NCBI RefSeq assembly: GCF_003011885.1
Contig: NZ_PXXO01000007.1
Span: 62,001 to 126,000 of the forward strand
Origin: Cyanobium usitatum str. Tous
GTDB taxonomy: Bacteria; Cyanobacteriota; Cyanobacteriia; PCC-6307; Cyanobiaceae
Direction of reading: 5' to 3'
DNA length: 64,000 bases
Below, in pieces: positions 51,905-59,834 of the stretch. A program made the position numbers and the translations under genes. The first letter of the stretch is position 1. Every line of letters starts with the position of its first letter. The notes under the pieces were generated by a model. The model ran no database searches. It saw nothing but the letters and a program-made list of their open reading frames with translations, and was not told the DNA's origin.

Positions 51905-52717
51905 ATGGAGACTCTTTGGTGGCTGCTGCCCCTGGTGCTGGCGCTGGTGATCGGCGGCCTCTGCCCATTGGCCGGCACCTTGCTGCTGGTGCAGCGGCGC
52001 CTGTTCCTGGCAAATCTCGTGTCGCACGCGGTGTTGCCGGGTTTGGCCCTGGCGCTGGCCCTGCGGCTTGATCCGGGCCTCGGTGGGGTGATTAGCGGCC
52101 TAGCCGGTGCCCTGTTGGCGGAGCGGCTCAGCCGTGGTGATCGTTCTGGGGAAGGGGGCGATGAGGCGGTGCTCAACACCGTGCTGGCTGGCTTTCTCGG
52201 TTTAGGGGTGCTGTTGATTCCCCTGCTGCACATCCGGGTCGATCTGGAGGCGGTGCTGTTTGGCGATCTGCTGGCCGCCGCTCCTGCCGACCTGCTGCGC
52301 AGCCTGCTGGCCCTGGTGGCGGTGCTGCTGCTGCTCGCTTGGCGCTATCACCACTACGTGTATCTGGGGGTGGATCCCCTCGGCGCCGCCAGTGCTGGTC
52401 TGCCGGTGCAGCGGCTGCGGCTACTGCTCACCCTGGTGACGGCCTTCACGGTGGTGAGCGCCATGACCGCCGTAGGGGTGGTGCTGGTGATTGCCTTGAT
52501 GGGTGCTCCGGCCCTAGTGGCCTTGGCTGGAGCCGCCAGCCTGCGCCAAGCCCTGGGGCGCTCGGCCCTGGTGGGTATGGGGATCAGCGGTGGCGGCTTT
52601 CTGTTGGCGATCCAGCCAGCTGTGAACCTGCCGCCCGGTCCCTTGATCGGGGTGCTGTGCATGGGCCTGCTGCCCCTGGCCTCCCTGCAGCACCGGCGCC
52701 TATCAGCCAGCGGGTAG
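51905..52717 (+). CDS. znuB: Zinc ABC transporter permease ZnuB
   Basis: A 270-residue permease with eight membrane segments. The N-terminal CPLAGTLLLVQRRLFLANLV and VSHAVLPGLALAL block and the VGVVLVIALMGAPALVALA segment are typical for ABC-3 metal permeases. It is divergent from zur, with only 34 bases between starts and no obvious Zur box there. It would therefore be expressed either by its own promoter or from znuC read-through. The 3' end overlaps the next, convergent gene by 15 bases. Confidence 0.9.
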   Translation: METLWWLLPLVLALVIGGLCPLAGTLLLVQRRLFLANLVSHAVLPGLALALALRLDPGLGGVISGLAGALLAERLSRGDRSGEGGDEAVLNTVLAGFLGLGVLLIPLLHIRVDLEAVLFGDLLAAAPADLLRSLLALVAVLLLLAWRYHHYVYLGVDPLGAASAGLPVQRLRLLLTLVTAFTVVSAMTAVGVVLVIALMGAPALVALAGAASLRQALGRSALVGMGISGGGFLLAIQPAVNLPPGPLIGVLCMGLLPLASLQHRRLSASG

Positions 52718-54022
52718 CCACAGGGCCAGGCGCACCGGCTTGGCCAGGGGTTGCAGGCTGAGGCTGCTGCCATCCACCAGCACCGGCTTGGCGTGGCTGC
52801 CTGAGCGCAGGGTGAGCAGCAGCTGCTGGCGGGTGGGATCAAACAACATCGGCGCTCCCGGCTCCACCTCCCAGCCCTTCAAGGAGCGTTGCTTGAGCAG
52901 TTGGCCGCGGCGATCGAGGGCCAGCATCAGGGGCTGGGATCCCTGCGCCCAGTTGCTCACTACCAGCCAGACCCGATCCCCACCCCGGTCGCAGGCGCTG
53001 GCCAGGACGGCTTCGCTGCCGATCCAAAGCTGCCGCGGCGGTTGGCCCGGCTCCACCAGCTCAAGGGAGCGCCGGTAGTCGGGCCAGTGCCTCACCAGCA
53101 GGGCGCGGCCGCTCACGGGGCAGAAACTGCTGAGCTCCCTACTGCCAGGCAGCAGCTGGCGCCGGCGGGGTTGGCCCGGCAGGTTGTGCAGGGTGAGGCC
53201 TTCAAGCTCAGGCACCACCACTCCGCCTCCCTCGGGGAGCAGCTGCATGGGGCCAGAAGCAGAGTGGGGCAGGGGCCATTTGCGCCCCTGGGCGGTACGC
53301 ACACTGGTGCTCCCCGGATCCAGGGCGGTGGTGGACGATTGCACCAGCAGGTCGCCGCGTCGGTTGCTGCTCAGGTGGGCAAACAGCAGGGCTGCGTCGT
53401 CTAGGGGTTGAAGCCCACCCGCCACCGGTTCGGAGAGGCGCTGCGGTTCGCGCACCAGGTTGTGTTGCTGCAGCGGCAGCAGCCAGAGACGGTGGCTGCC
53501 CATGCCATCACCACTGAGCACGGCCACACCGGCACCGTTGCCGAGGGGCTGCACTTGGGCCAGCTGCGGCCACACCGGGGTCAGCGCCTGCCAGCTGCCA
53601 TCGCGTCGTTGCAGCTGCAGCTGTTCGCCGCCGGCCACGGGCATCACCGCCAGCAAGCGCGGCCGGGGGTCCCAGTGCCACTGCTGGCGGCCCAGGGGCA
53701 GGTTGCGGCGGTCGACCCCTGCCAGCAGCAACCGCAATGGTCCGGGGATGGTTTGGCCTGGAAGCAGCAGCAGGCGCAGGGGGTTGCTTTCCCCCAGCCA
53801 CATCCAGGCCAGCTGGGGTTGCAGGCTGCTGGAGCCCACCAGGCTGGATCTGCTCATCGGTCGGCTGAAGCGCAGGTCTAGGGCTGCTGGACCGGAGCTG
53901 GCGCTGCTTGACTCCAGTTCCAGCAGTCGTGGGGGGCGTAATAGCAGTAGTTGTTGCTGCAGCAAGGCCAGGGCGAGTCCTGCCGCCAGCACCAACGTGA
54001 TCCGTTGCCCCGTTGCCGTCAT
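52703..54022 (-). CDS. Membrane-anchored beta-propeller-like protein, hypothetical
   Basis: A 439-residue protein. One N-terminal membrane helix (ITLVLAAGLALALLQQQLLL) is followed by a region rich in repeated Trp/Leu/Gln strands with about 45-residue spacing. Examples are GAGVAVLSGDGMGSHRLWLL, RRGDLLVQSSTT and GSQPLMLALDRRGQLL, a pattern like a WD40/NHL-type beta propeller. Only two Cys. It is last in the permease operon (overlap ATGA with the TIGR03943 gene). Function unknown. Confidence 0.6.
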   Translation of the reverse strand: MTATGQRITLVLAAGLALALLQQQLLLLRPPRLLELESSSASSGPAALDLRFSRPMSRSSLVGSSSLQPQLAWMWLGESNPLRLLLLPGQTIPGPLRLLLAGVDRRNLPLGRQQWHWDPRPRLLAVMPVAGGEQLQLQRRDGSWQALTPVWPQLAQVQPLGNGAGVAVLSGDGMGSHRLWLLPLQQHNLVREPQRLSEPVAGGLQPLDDAALLFAHLSSNRRGDLLVQSSTTALDPGSTSVRTAQGRKWPLPHSASGPMQLLPEGGGVVVPELEGLTLHNLPGQPRRRQLLPGSRELSSFCPVSGRALLVRHWPDYRRSLELVEPGQPPRQLWIGSEAVLASACDRGGDRVWLVVSNWAQGSQPLMLALDRRGQLLKQRSLKGWEVEPGAPMLFDPTRQQLLLTLRSGSHAKPVLVDGSSLSLQPLAKPVRLALWLPAG

Positions 54023-54696
54023 GGTTCCAGGGGTCGCTTGGGCCGGGCAATCGGCGTGATTCGCTGCGCTACCACCACGCTGCGGCTCTGGCCGTTGCGT
54101 TCTTCAATAGCCATGGTGCCCTCCACCGCCAGCCATTGATCCGCCCGGGGCTGCCGGCCGGCCGGCCAGCGCACCGGCAGGCCCACCGGGGTGGCATCGG
54201 CGAGGCAACAGCGCACCAGCAGCCTGGCCAGCTGGGGGGGCTCACCTGGCTGGGGCAAGACAAAGCCGCTGATCCGCACGGGATCACCCGCGTAGAGGCT
54301 GGGGTCGGGTTGGCTGCGCAGCAAGCGCACCCAATCGGTGAGGCTGCGCTGGGCTGGCGGCAGCACGAAGCTCAGCTCAGTCTCATCGCCCAGCTCGGCG
54401 GGCCGGTTGGCGGCCAGGGTGCTGAAGGAGGGGTTGGGGGGAATCGCCAACACCAGCAAAGCCACTGCGGCGCTCAGCCACCAGGTTTTTGGGATGGCTT
54501 GGCGTCGCGATGGGGCTGGACTTTCCCGGCCCCTTAGCGCCAGTTCAGCCAGCAGCAGGCCCGCCAGCAGCAGCAATGCCACACCGCTAAGCCCCACCAG
54601 TGGGTGGAAAACGCCGCTGAGCAAGAGATCCAGCCTGCCGCTGAGGCTGCTTTGCAGCAGCACGGCTCCCCAGAGCCCCAGAGCGAAGGCGCGCAT
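54019..54696 (-). CDS. TIGR03943 family permease subunit (YcgQ-like)
   Basis: About 225 residues with two to three N-terminal membrane helices and a C-terminal soluble domain. Motifs YAGDPVRISGFVLP and LARLLVRCCLADATPVGLPV are typical of the TIGR03943/DUF1980 family. It is almost always encoded next to an UPF0718 permease, as here. ATG 54696 shares a base with the permease stop (TGATG); ATG 54720 is the alternative. The substrate is unknown. Linkage to zinc genes in this and other genomes suggests metal homeostasis. Confidence 0.75.
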   Translation of the reverse strand: MRAFALGLWGAVLLQSSLSGRLDLLLSGVFHPLVGLSGVALLLLAGLLLAELALRGRESPAPSRRQAIPKTWWLSAAVALLVLAIPPNPSFSTLAANRPAELGDETELSFVLPPAQRSLTDWVRLLRSQPDPSLYAGDPVRISGFVLPQPGEPPQLARLLVRCCLADATPVGLPVRWPAGRQPRADQWLAVEGTMAIEERNGQSRSVVVAQRITPIARPKRPLEP

Positions 54697-55658
54697 CACA
54701 GCAGCAGCAAATTGACCCATTGCCCCAGCACCAGCACGACCACCGCGGCGGCGGCACTGGTGAGGGCGATGGCCTTGGGCTTAAACAGCACCCGGAACAG
54801 TCCCAGCAGCTTCAGGTCGACCACCGGGCCCAGCACCAGAAAGGCCAGCAGCGCTCCCGGGGTGACCTGGGCAGCGAAGCCCAGGGCGAGGAAGGCATCA
54901 ACGCTGGAGCAAACCGAAACCACCACCGCCAGCAGCATCAGGCTCAGCACAGAGATGGTTGGTGCTCCCCCCACCGCCAGCAGCCAGTTGCGCGGCAGCA
55001 AGGTTTGCACCGTGGCGGCGATGGCACAACCCAGCACCAGCAGGGCGGCCAGATCGAGAAATTCGCGGCTGCCGTGCTGGAGCAACTCCTGCAAGGGCGG
55101 CCGCGCCACCTGGACGGGCTGCACCTTGGCGCCGATGGCACCCACAAGCCCGCTGCGACGCTCCAGTAGCCCCACCTGGGCCAAGGGCTGGCTCAGCCGC
55201 CGTTCTTCGAGCAGCACTGGATCTAGTAATTCGGCCTCGGGCAGCAGGCGCAGCACCGTGGCCAGCAGCACCGCCAGCAGCAGGGCTGCTCCGGGGCGGG
55301 CCGCCAGCAGCCAGGGCTGGTTGGGAAAGGCGGCCCAGGTGCTGGCCAGCACGATTGGATTCAGCACCGGCGCGGCAAACAAAAAGCCCAGGGCCGTGCC
55401 AACCGGGGCACCACCGGCCAGCAGCCGCCGTGCCACCGGCACGTTGCCGCATTCACAAGCGGGTAGGGCAAAGCCAAGGGCGGCACCGGTGAGGGGCCCG
55501 AGCAGGGGGTGGGCGGGCAACTGCCGCAGCCAGGCACCTCCAGGGGCCAGCCAGCGGGCCAGGCTGGCGATACCGACGCCAATCAGCAGAAACGGCAGGG
55601 CTTCGAGCAGCAGACCCTGAAAAATCGCCCAGGCAGTGGCCAGCTGTGCCAAGAGCAA
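54696..55658 (-). CDS. UPF0718 family permease (YcgR/COG0701-like)
   Basis: A 320-residue protein with eight or more membrane helices. The family signature PACECGNVPVARRLL (near residue 67) and VSVCSSVDAFLALGF (near 250) place conserved Cys in the membrane. TTG 55658 is the apparent start. It is preceded 30 bases upstream by a DUF3721 protein and followed by its partner TIGR03943. The transported species is not known; thiol ligands in the membrane suggest a metal or a thiolate. Confidence 0.8.
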   Translation of the reverse strand: MLLAQLATAWAIFQGLLLEALPFLLIGVGIASLARWLAPGGAWLRQLPAHPLLGPLTGAALGFALPACECGNVPVARRLLAGGAPVGTALGFLFAAPVLNPIVLASTWAAFPNQPWLLAARPGAALLLAVLLATVLRLLPEAELLDPVLLEERRLSQPLAQVGLLERRSGLVGAIGAKVQPVQVARPPLQELLQHGSREFLDLAALLVLGCAIAATVQTLLPRNWLLAVGGAPTISVLSLMLLAVVVSVCSSVDAFLALGFAAQVTPGALLAFLVLGPVVDLKLLGLFRVLFKPKAIALTSAAAAVVVLVLGQWVNLLLL

Positions 55659-55688
55659 CCCGCAGGGATGGACATCATGGACGCTGAT

Positions 55689-56114
55689 TCAGGGTCTTCG
55701 GCTTTGCGCAGCTGGGGGTGGCTCGAGCTCGGGATGGGTGGCACAGGGCATCCACAGCGAACCCATCGCATGGACACCGTTGCAGCCCAGCTGTTTGGCT
55801 TTGATCAGGGCTTCCTGCTTGCTTGGGTAGGCGTAGAGGTTTGGGGGATGGGTCCCGGTGGCCGCTTGGTGGTGCTGGTGGGGGGAGCTAGCTCCGGCGT
55901 TCCAGACGCCCATCACGTTGACGCCAGCCACAACGATGCCCATGCCCACCACGCAGATATTGATTACCCCCATGCCCACCGCACCGAGGCTCAGCACGCC
56001 CATCGGCACCACCCCAATGCTCACGACCCCCATTGGCACGATGCCGATCGAGATGATGCCCTGGGGGGCGATGCCGATGGCCAGCAGTTTGGGTTTGTCG
56101 CCGCACTTGGCCAT
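55689..56114 (-). CDS. Decapeptide-repeat protein with C-terminal DUF3721 domain
   Basis: A 141-residue protein. Residues 15-74 are six tandem hydrophobic decapeptides of the pattern [IV]xPMG[VI]xSxG (IAPQGIISIG, IVPMGVVSIG, VVPMGVLSLG and so on), which could stack into a solenoid or membrane-inserted sheet. A His-rich linker (PHQHHQ) leads to the DUF3721 motif YPSKQEALIKAKQLGCNGVH-AMG-WMPC-ATH (Cys111, His115, Cys124, His127). ATG 56114 is chosen, two bases after the next DUF3721 gene. The Cys/His cluster suggests metal binding. Confidence 0.65.
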   Translation of the reverse strand: MAKCGDKPKLLAIGIAPQGIISIGIVPMGVVSIGVVPMGVLSLGAVGMGVINICVVGMGIVVAGVNVMGVWNAGASSPHQHHQAATGTHPPNLYAYPSKQEALIKAKQLGCNGVHAMGSLWMPCATHPELEPPPAAQSRRP

Positions 56115-56116
56115 CA

Positions 56117-56341
56117 GTGGGCCGGCGTATGGCTGCCAGAGCCATCGGCGTGTTTGGTGCAGGGCATCCATTGATCGCCCATCTGGTGCGCTCCGGTGCA
56201 GTGGAAATGCTTGGCTGCTTTTTCGGCCGCGGCTTTAGTGGGGTACAGCGCCTGAACTCCACCACTACTCCCTGTGGGCTCAGCCAGGGCAGTAGGGGGC
56301 AGCAACAGGGCAGCGGTTAGTAGGAGGAGGGATCGGTCCAT
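56117..56341 (-). CDS. Secreted DUF3721 protein
   Basis: A 74-residue protein with a signal peptide (LLLLTAALLLPPTALA, cleavage near residue 20) and a single DUF3721 domain: YPTKAAAEKAAKHFHCTGAH, then QMG, WMPC, TKH. Cys48, His52, Cys61 and His64 are spaced exactly as in the neighbouring protein. It ends in a His-containing tail (HADGSGSHTPAH). It is first in the minus-strand operon that contains the permease pair. A periplasmic metal-binding role is inferred. Confidence 0.7.
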
Positions 56342-56413
56342 CGGGCGGTACTAGTGCATAGAGGGCCAATTTTGAAGCCTCACGCCCCTGGCCCACTCAT
56401 TACTTGTCAGATA

Positions 56414-56878
56414 TCAGGTTTTGAACCACCCCGGCAGGGCTTCAAAACAAGCGGCATTCTTCTCGTTTTCCCTCGCCTCCACCTTCCAGCAGCAGCTGCG
56501 GCCGCTGTCGCGGCCGTGCAGCAGTTCGTTGGCCCAGCCCCACACCAGCTCGGCGCTGGCCTCCATGCCCACATTGGTCATCACCCTCAGGTCGAGGGCG
56601 CCCTGGTCGTGCAGCTGGCGCCAGGTGGAGAGGAGGGGGTCATCGGCATTGGCCAGAAAGGTGTGGTCGAATTGATCTGCCAGCCGGGCTTCGAGCTGTT
56701 TCAGGCTGGAGAAATCCACCACAAAGCCACAGTCGTCGAGTTCAGTGGCCCGAAACCAGAAGCTAAAACTGCGGCTGTAGCCATGCACGAAGCGGCAGTG
56801 GCCCTGGTGGCGCCATTGGCGATGGCAACAGGGATAACCGCTGAAAGTTTTACTGCAGCTGTAGGCCGGAGTGGGCAT
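56414..56878 (-). CDS. queD: 6-carboxytetrahydropterin synthase / PTPS family (QueD-like)
   Basis: A 154-residue protein of the T-fold PTPS family. [13 protein letters not shown] holds the zinc-binding His pair, a further His is in the N-terminal CCHRQWRHQ, and [14 protein letters not shown] and VWGWAN match the family. It acts in queuosine or pterin synthesis. Its start codon overlaps that of hisIE on the other strand (CATG at 56876-56879). A Cys pair near the N-terminus (YPCCH) is unusual. Confidence 0.82.
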   Translation of the reverse strand: MPTPAYSCSKTFSGYPCCHRQWRHQGHCRFVHGYSRSFSFWFRATELDDCGFVVDFSSLKQLEARLADQFDHTFLANADDPLLSTWRQLHDQGALDLRVMTNVGMEASAELVWGWANELLHGRDSGRSCCWKVEARENEKNAACFEALPGWFKT

Positions 56879-57593
56879 GGGTGAGGATCGGGACAGCAGC
56901 AGCGCAAGGGCCTTGTCAGCAGTATTTCAGCCCCCAGACCCTCAATTCATTGGGGCCTTGCGCTTCAACGAAGCTGGTTTGATCCCCGCTGTCGCCCAGG
57001 ACTGGCTCGATGGCGCCGTTTTGATGGTGGCCTGGATGAACCAGCAGGCGATCGAGCGCACCCTCGCCAGCGGCGAGGTGCACTACTGGAGCCGCTCGCG
57101 CCAGGAGCTATGGCACAAGGGGGCCACCAGCGGCCACATCCAGCAGCTCAAGGGCCTGCGCTACGACTGTGACGCCGACGTGCTGCTGCTCAGCATTGAG
57201 CAGAGCGGCGATGTGGCTTGCCACACCGGTGCCCGCAGCTGCTTCTACGACAACGGTCCCGAGCCCACGGCCGGGGGGCCATTGGCCGCTCAGCCGCCGG
57301 CAGATGTCTGCACCGAACTGATGCGGGTGATAGAAGGGCGCCGCGACCTTCCCGAGCCCGGCAGCTACACCAACAAATTGTTGGAGGGGGGCGACAACCG
57401 GATCCTCAAGAAGATCGGGGAGGAGAGCGCCGAATTCGTGATGGCCTGCAAGGACGACAACGCCGACGAGATCGCCGCTGAAGCGGCCGATATCGTCTTC
57501 CACCTGCAGGTAGCCCTTGCCCACCACGGAGTCAGCTGGCGGCAGGTGCAGCAGGTACTGGCCGCCCGCCGCGGCGCGCCCCGGCGGGACTGA
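56877..57593 (+). CDS. hisIE: Bifunctional phosphoribosyl-AMP cyclohydrolase / phosphoribosyl-ATP pyrophosphatase
   Basis: About 238 residues. HisI comes first ([66 protein letters not shown]). HisE follows ([44 protein letters not shown]). It catalyses two consecutive steps of histidine synthesis. The first ATG after the upstream GTG is at 56877. Confidence 0.95.
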   Translation: MGEDRDSSSARALSAVFQPPDPQFIGALRFNEAGLIPAVAQDWLDGAVLMVAWMNQQAIERTLASGEVHYWSRSRQELWHKGATSGHIQQLKGLRYDCDADVLLLSIEQSGDVACHTGARSCFYDNGPEPTAGGPLAAQPPADVCTELMRVIEGRRDLPEPGSYTNKLLEGGDNRILKKIGEESAEFVMACKDDNADEIAAEAADIVFHLQVALAHHGVSWRQVQQVLAARRGAPRRD

Positions 57594-57601
57594 GGGCCGC
57601 C

Positions 57602-58360
57602 TCAGCCCGTGCTGAGCATGGCCGCAGCAATCCAGATCACCAGGCCGGTGAGCACAAAGCCACCAGTTGCCACGGTGTATTGCCAGATAGCTTGGACCCT
57701 TGGTGTGGGCTGGCCTTCCAGCCAGGCTGGGCGCGCCCAGCCGCCGCCGTCGGTCCAGGGGTTTAATCCTCCAGCGGGTGCGCGCCTGGCCATCGCTTCT
57801 CGCCAGTAGGAGTCGTAGCGGGGGGCTTGCTGGTTGAAGGGCATGGTGCCTACGGCCTGGCCGGGAAGTACCCGCGAGCGCTGAAAAGGCACCAGGTTGT
57901 CGCCGAAGTTGTCGCGGTATTCGTCGGAATTCAGTAGCGCGTCAACAAACTTGGGCAGCCCCTGCTCGGCGATCACGATCGACCAGGCGATCTGTTCAGC
58001 TTGGCCATGCACCGGTCGGCCAAATACCCGACCCACCACCTGTTCCACCACCCTGTAATTGCTATTGCAGCGATAAAAATCCCTCTGAAACTTCTCAGAG
58101 AGCAGGAGTTGGCGGATGAAGTCGCGGGTGCTGATCTGACCGGAGCGCAGCTGGGATTCCAGCACCGCATCACGATCTACTTTAAAGGCGTGAAAGTAGA
58201 TCTGACGGTAGGCCTGCTCAATCACAGCATCGGTGGCTGCCGGATCCCGCACCAGGCAAGCGGTGTCGATCTGGCGGGGGCTTTCCTCACCGGCGGCCAG
58301 AAAGCTGCTGACACGAGCGCTGTTGGTGAGTGGCTTGGTGGCCAGAACGGGCAAGGGCAC
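57602..58360 (-). CDS. cpcL: CpcL-type (CpcG2) phycobilisome rod linker with membrane anchor
   Basis: A 252-residue protein starting GTG 58360 (MPLPVLATKPLTNSARVSSF, the CpcG-family N-terminus). The PBS linker domain spans about 30-190 (AVIEQAYRQIYFHAFKVDRD, STRDFIRQLLLSEKFQRDFY, LLNSDEYRDNFGDNLVP). A Pro/Gly-rich linker is followed by a hydrophobic helix (YTVATGGFVLTGLVIWIAAA, about 228-249) as in CpcL. CpcL anchors rod-only phycobilisomes to the thylakoid membrane near photosystem I/NDH-1. It is convergent with hisIE, eight bases apart. Confidence 0.88.
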   Translation of the reverse strand: MPLPVLATKPLTNSARVSSFLAAGEESPRQIDTACLVRDPAATDAVIEQAYRQIYFHAFKVDRDAVLESQLRSGQISTRDFIRQLLLSEKFQRDFYRCNSNYRVVEQVVGRVFGRPVHGQAEQIAWSIVIAEQGLPKFVDALLNSDEYRDNFGDNLVPFQRSRVLPGQAVGTMPFNQQAPRYDSYWREAMARRAPAGGLNPWTDGGGWARPAWLEGQPTPRVQAIWQYTVATGGFVLTGLVIWIAAAMLSTG

Positions 58361-58448
58361 AGGGGTGAAAAATCCTCAAGGCGAGCAACGTATAAGTTTT
58401 TTCAAGCGCTCTTTAAAAGATTCGTTGGATCATCAGACAACTTGACAA

Positions 58449-58466
58449 TGCGCAACATTGCGCAAT
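58449..58466. promoter_or_regulatory. TGCGCAA tandem motif upstream of cpcL
   Basis: TGCGCAA occurs at 58449-58455 and 58459-58465 (10-base period); the second sits in the palindrome ATTGCGCAAT (58457-58466). It lies 90-105 bases upstream of the cpcL start and touches the stop of the matrixin-like gene. Confidence 0.3.
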
Positions 58467-59143
58467 TAATGGCAGCCGACCTGGTCCCCGGCTGCAGTTG
58501 CGTCACTGCCTGGAAGACCGGGCTGCTGTTGCAGCCATATAAAAGTGGCCCGATCCCGGGCCGTGAGTTGCAGCACGGGGGTTGGCCCGGGCACGCCCGC
58601 CATGGCGTCTTGGGGCTGATCACTGTGTCCCCACATCCCGAAGGCGTGGCCAAGTTCGTGCAGGGCCGTGGCCTGGATGGCGTCAGGTCGCTGCCCAGGG
58701 CTGATGCTCACCAGTACCCGCGGCTCGATTTTGGGGGGGGCGCCTGGCTTGTTCGTCGCCAGAGCTAGCTCGGCTCGGCCATGGCTGGCCCGGCCCCGCT
58801 GCAGAGGTGGCCGGCGCCTCAATATCTGTACTTGGGCCGATTCCCTGCTTTCGCTGCGGTGAATCGTGACCAATTCAGCCCAGCTTGCCAGCGCCGCTTC
58901 CACGGCTTGCAGCCAAAGCTGATCCCAACGGGCGGCAGGCCCGGTCGCTGCGGCGGGCTCGATCCACACGCACCAGCTTTGGCGCTTGGGCCAGCCGTGG
59001 GATGTGGGAACCAGCCGCTGGCGGTAATCACCTGCAGCTGCTTCGGCTGTCAATGCCCTGACTGGAAAAAGGGCCAGAGCAAGCACCAGGCCGCAAGCCG
59101 GCAAACTCGCTCGATTTAATCGCCGGCTTAATCGCCGCAGCAT
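58466..59143 (-). CDS. Secreted metzincin-type (matrixin-like) protease
   Basis: A 225-residue protein with a signal peptide (LPACGLVLALALFPVRALTA). The extended zinc motif HELGHAFGMWGH (residues 162-173, HExxHxxGxxH) is followed by DAMA, a plausible Met-turn. The region between has the Trp/Arg-rich sequence typical of small bacterial matrixin homologs. It probably acts outside the plasma membrane. ATG 59143 shares a base with the stop of the upstream gene (TGATG). Confidence 0.75.
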   Translation of the reverse strand: MLRRLSRRLNRASLPACGLVLALALFPVRALTAEAAAGDYRQRLVPTSHGWPKRQSWCVWIEPAAATGPAARWDQLWLQAVEAALASWAELVTIHRSESRESAQVQILRRRPPLQRGRASHGRAELALATNKPGAPPKIEPRVLVSISPGQRPDAIQATALHELGHAFGMWGHSDQPQDAMAGVPGPTPVLQLTARDRATFIWLQQQPGLPGSDATAAGDQVGCH

Positions 59144-59631
59144 CAGGCAGGCAGGCCGACGCCGCGGGCCATCAAGGTGGCTAGTAGGGGCACAAGGGCA
59201 AAGCCCACCAACTCGATATTGAGAATCCAGCCCAGACGGGTGGCGAGAGCTTCGCTTACTTGGGGCAGCTCGCCCTTGCGCAGCGGGATAGCCCAGAGGA
59301 TGTAGGTGATGGTGGGGTAAAGCGACAGCCCTCCCACCCCTAGATAGAGCCCAACCTTCCACCAGAACAGGGGGTTCTCCGTATAAAACTCGCTTCCCTG
59401 GCCGAAGTACAGAACCCGCAGAATCCCGCTCACCAGCAGGGCAAGGGCTGCCAGGCCATACACCACATCGGTGATCACCATCAAGGTGGCATCGGCCTTG
59501 TTTGGATTTGGCTTGATCAAGCGCCGCTCCAGCACCAAGGCGCCAAAACAGAGCATGAAGCTCACGTAGTGCACGTAGGCCACCCCAGCGCGGGAGAGCA
59601 CTTCAGGGGGGATGGCAGCCAAGCCAGGCAT
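59143..59631 (-). CDS. DUF2214 family membrane protein
   Basis: A 162-residue protein with four membrane helices. YVHYVSFMLCFGALVLERRL and VYGLAALALLVSGILRVLYFGQGSEFY, with the FWWKVGLYLGVGGLSLYPT segment, match DUF2214. Function unknown. The stop overlaps the matrixin-like start, suggesting coupling. Confidence 0.8.
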   Translation of the reverse strand: MPGLAAIPPEVLSRAGVAYVHYVSFMLCFGALVLERRLIKPNPNKADATLMVITDVVYGLAALALLVSGILRVLYFGQGSEFYTENPLFWWKVGLYLGVGGLSLYPTITYILWAIPLRKGELPQVSEALATRLGWILNIELVGFALVPLLATLMARGVGLPA

Positions 59632-59834
59632 ATGTAGTAGGCAAATCTTGCCAACCGTAACCGGCCAGTCATCTTGCCTGCTGCCCTGCCCAACAGGGAG
59701 CTGAAATCAGCAGCCATTGTGAAAGTTGAACAAGCACGGGGATTGCGATGGAATTTTGAAAGTCGGAAGCTTTTCTGTTAGTCCGTTTGTGCTTGCTGAT
59801 TGCCCTTAGGTTCAATTCATTGCTTAGGTGATCC

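Noticed and set aside
51871-52233. N-terminal extension of zur to 254 codons
   Set aside because: The extra 121 codons are antisense to znuB and Ser/Pro/Arg-rich; Fur-family proteins start where ATG 51870 lies.
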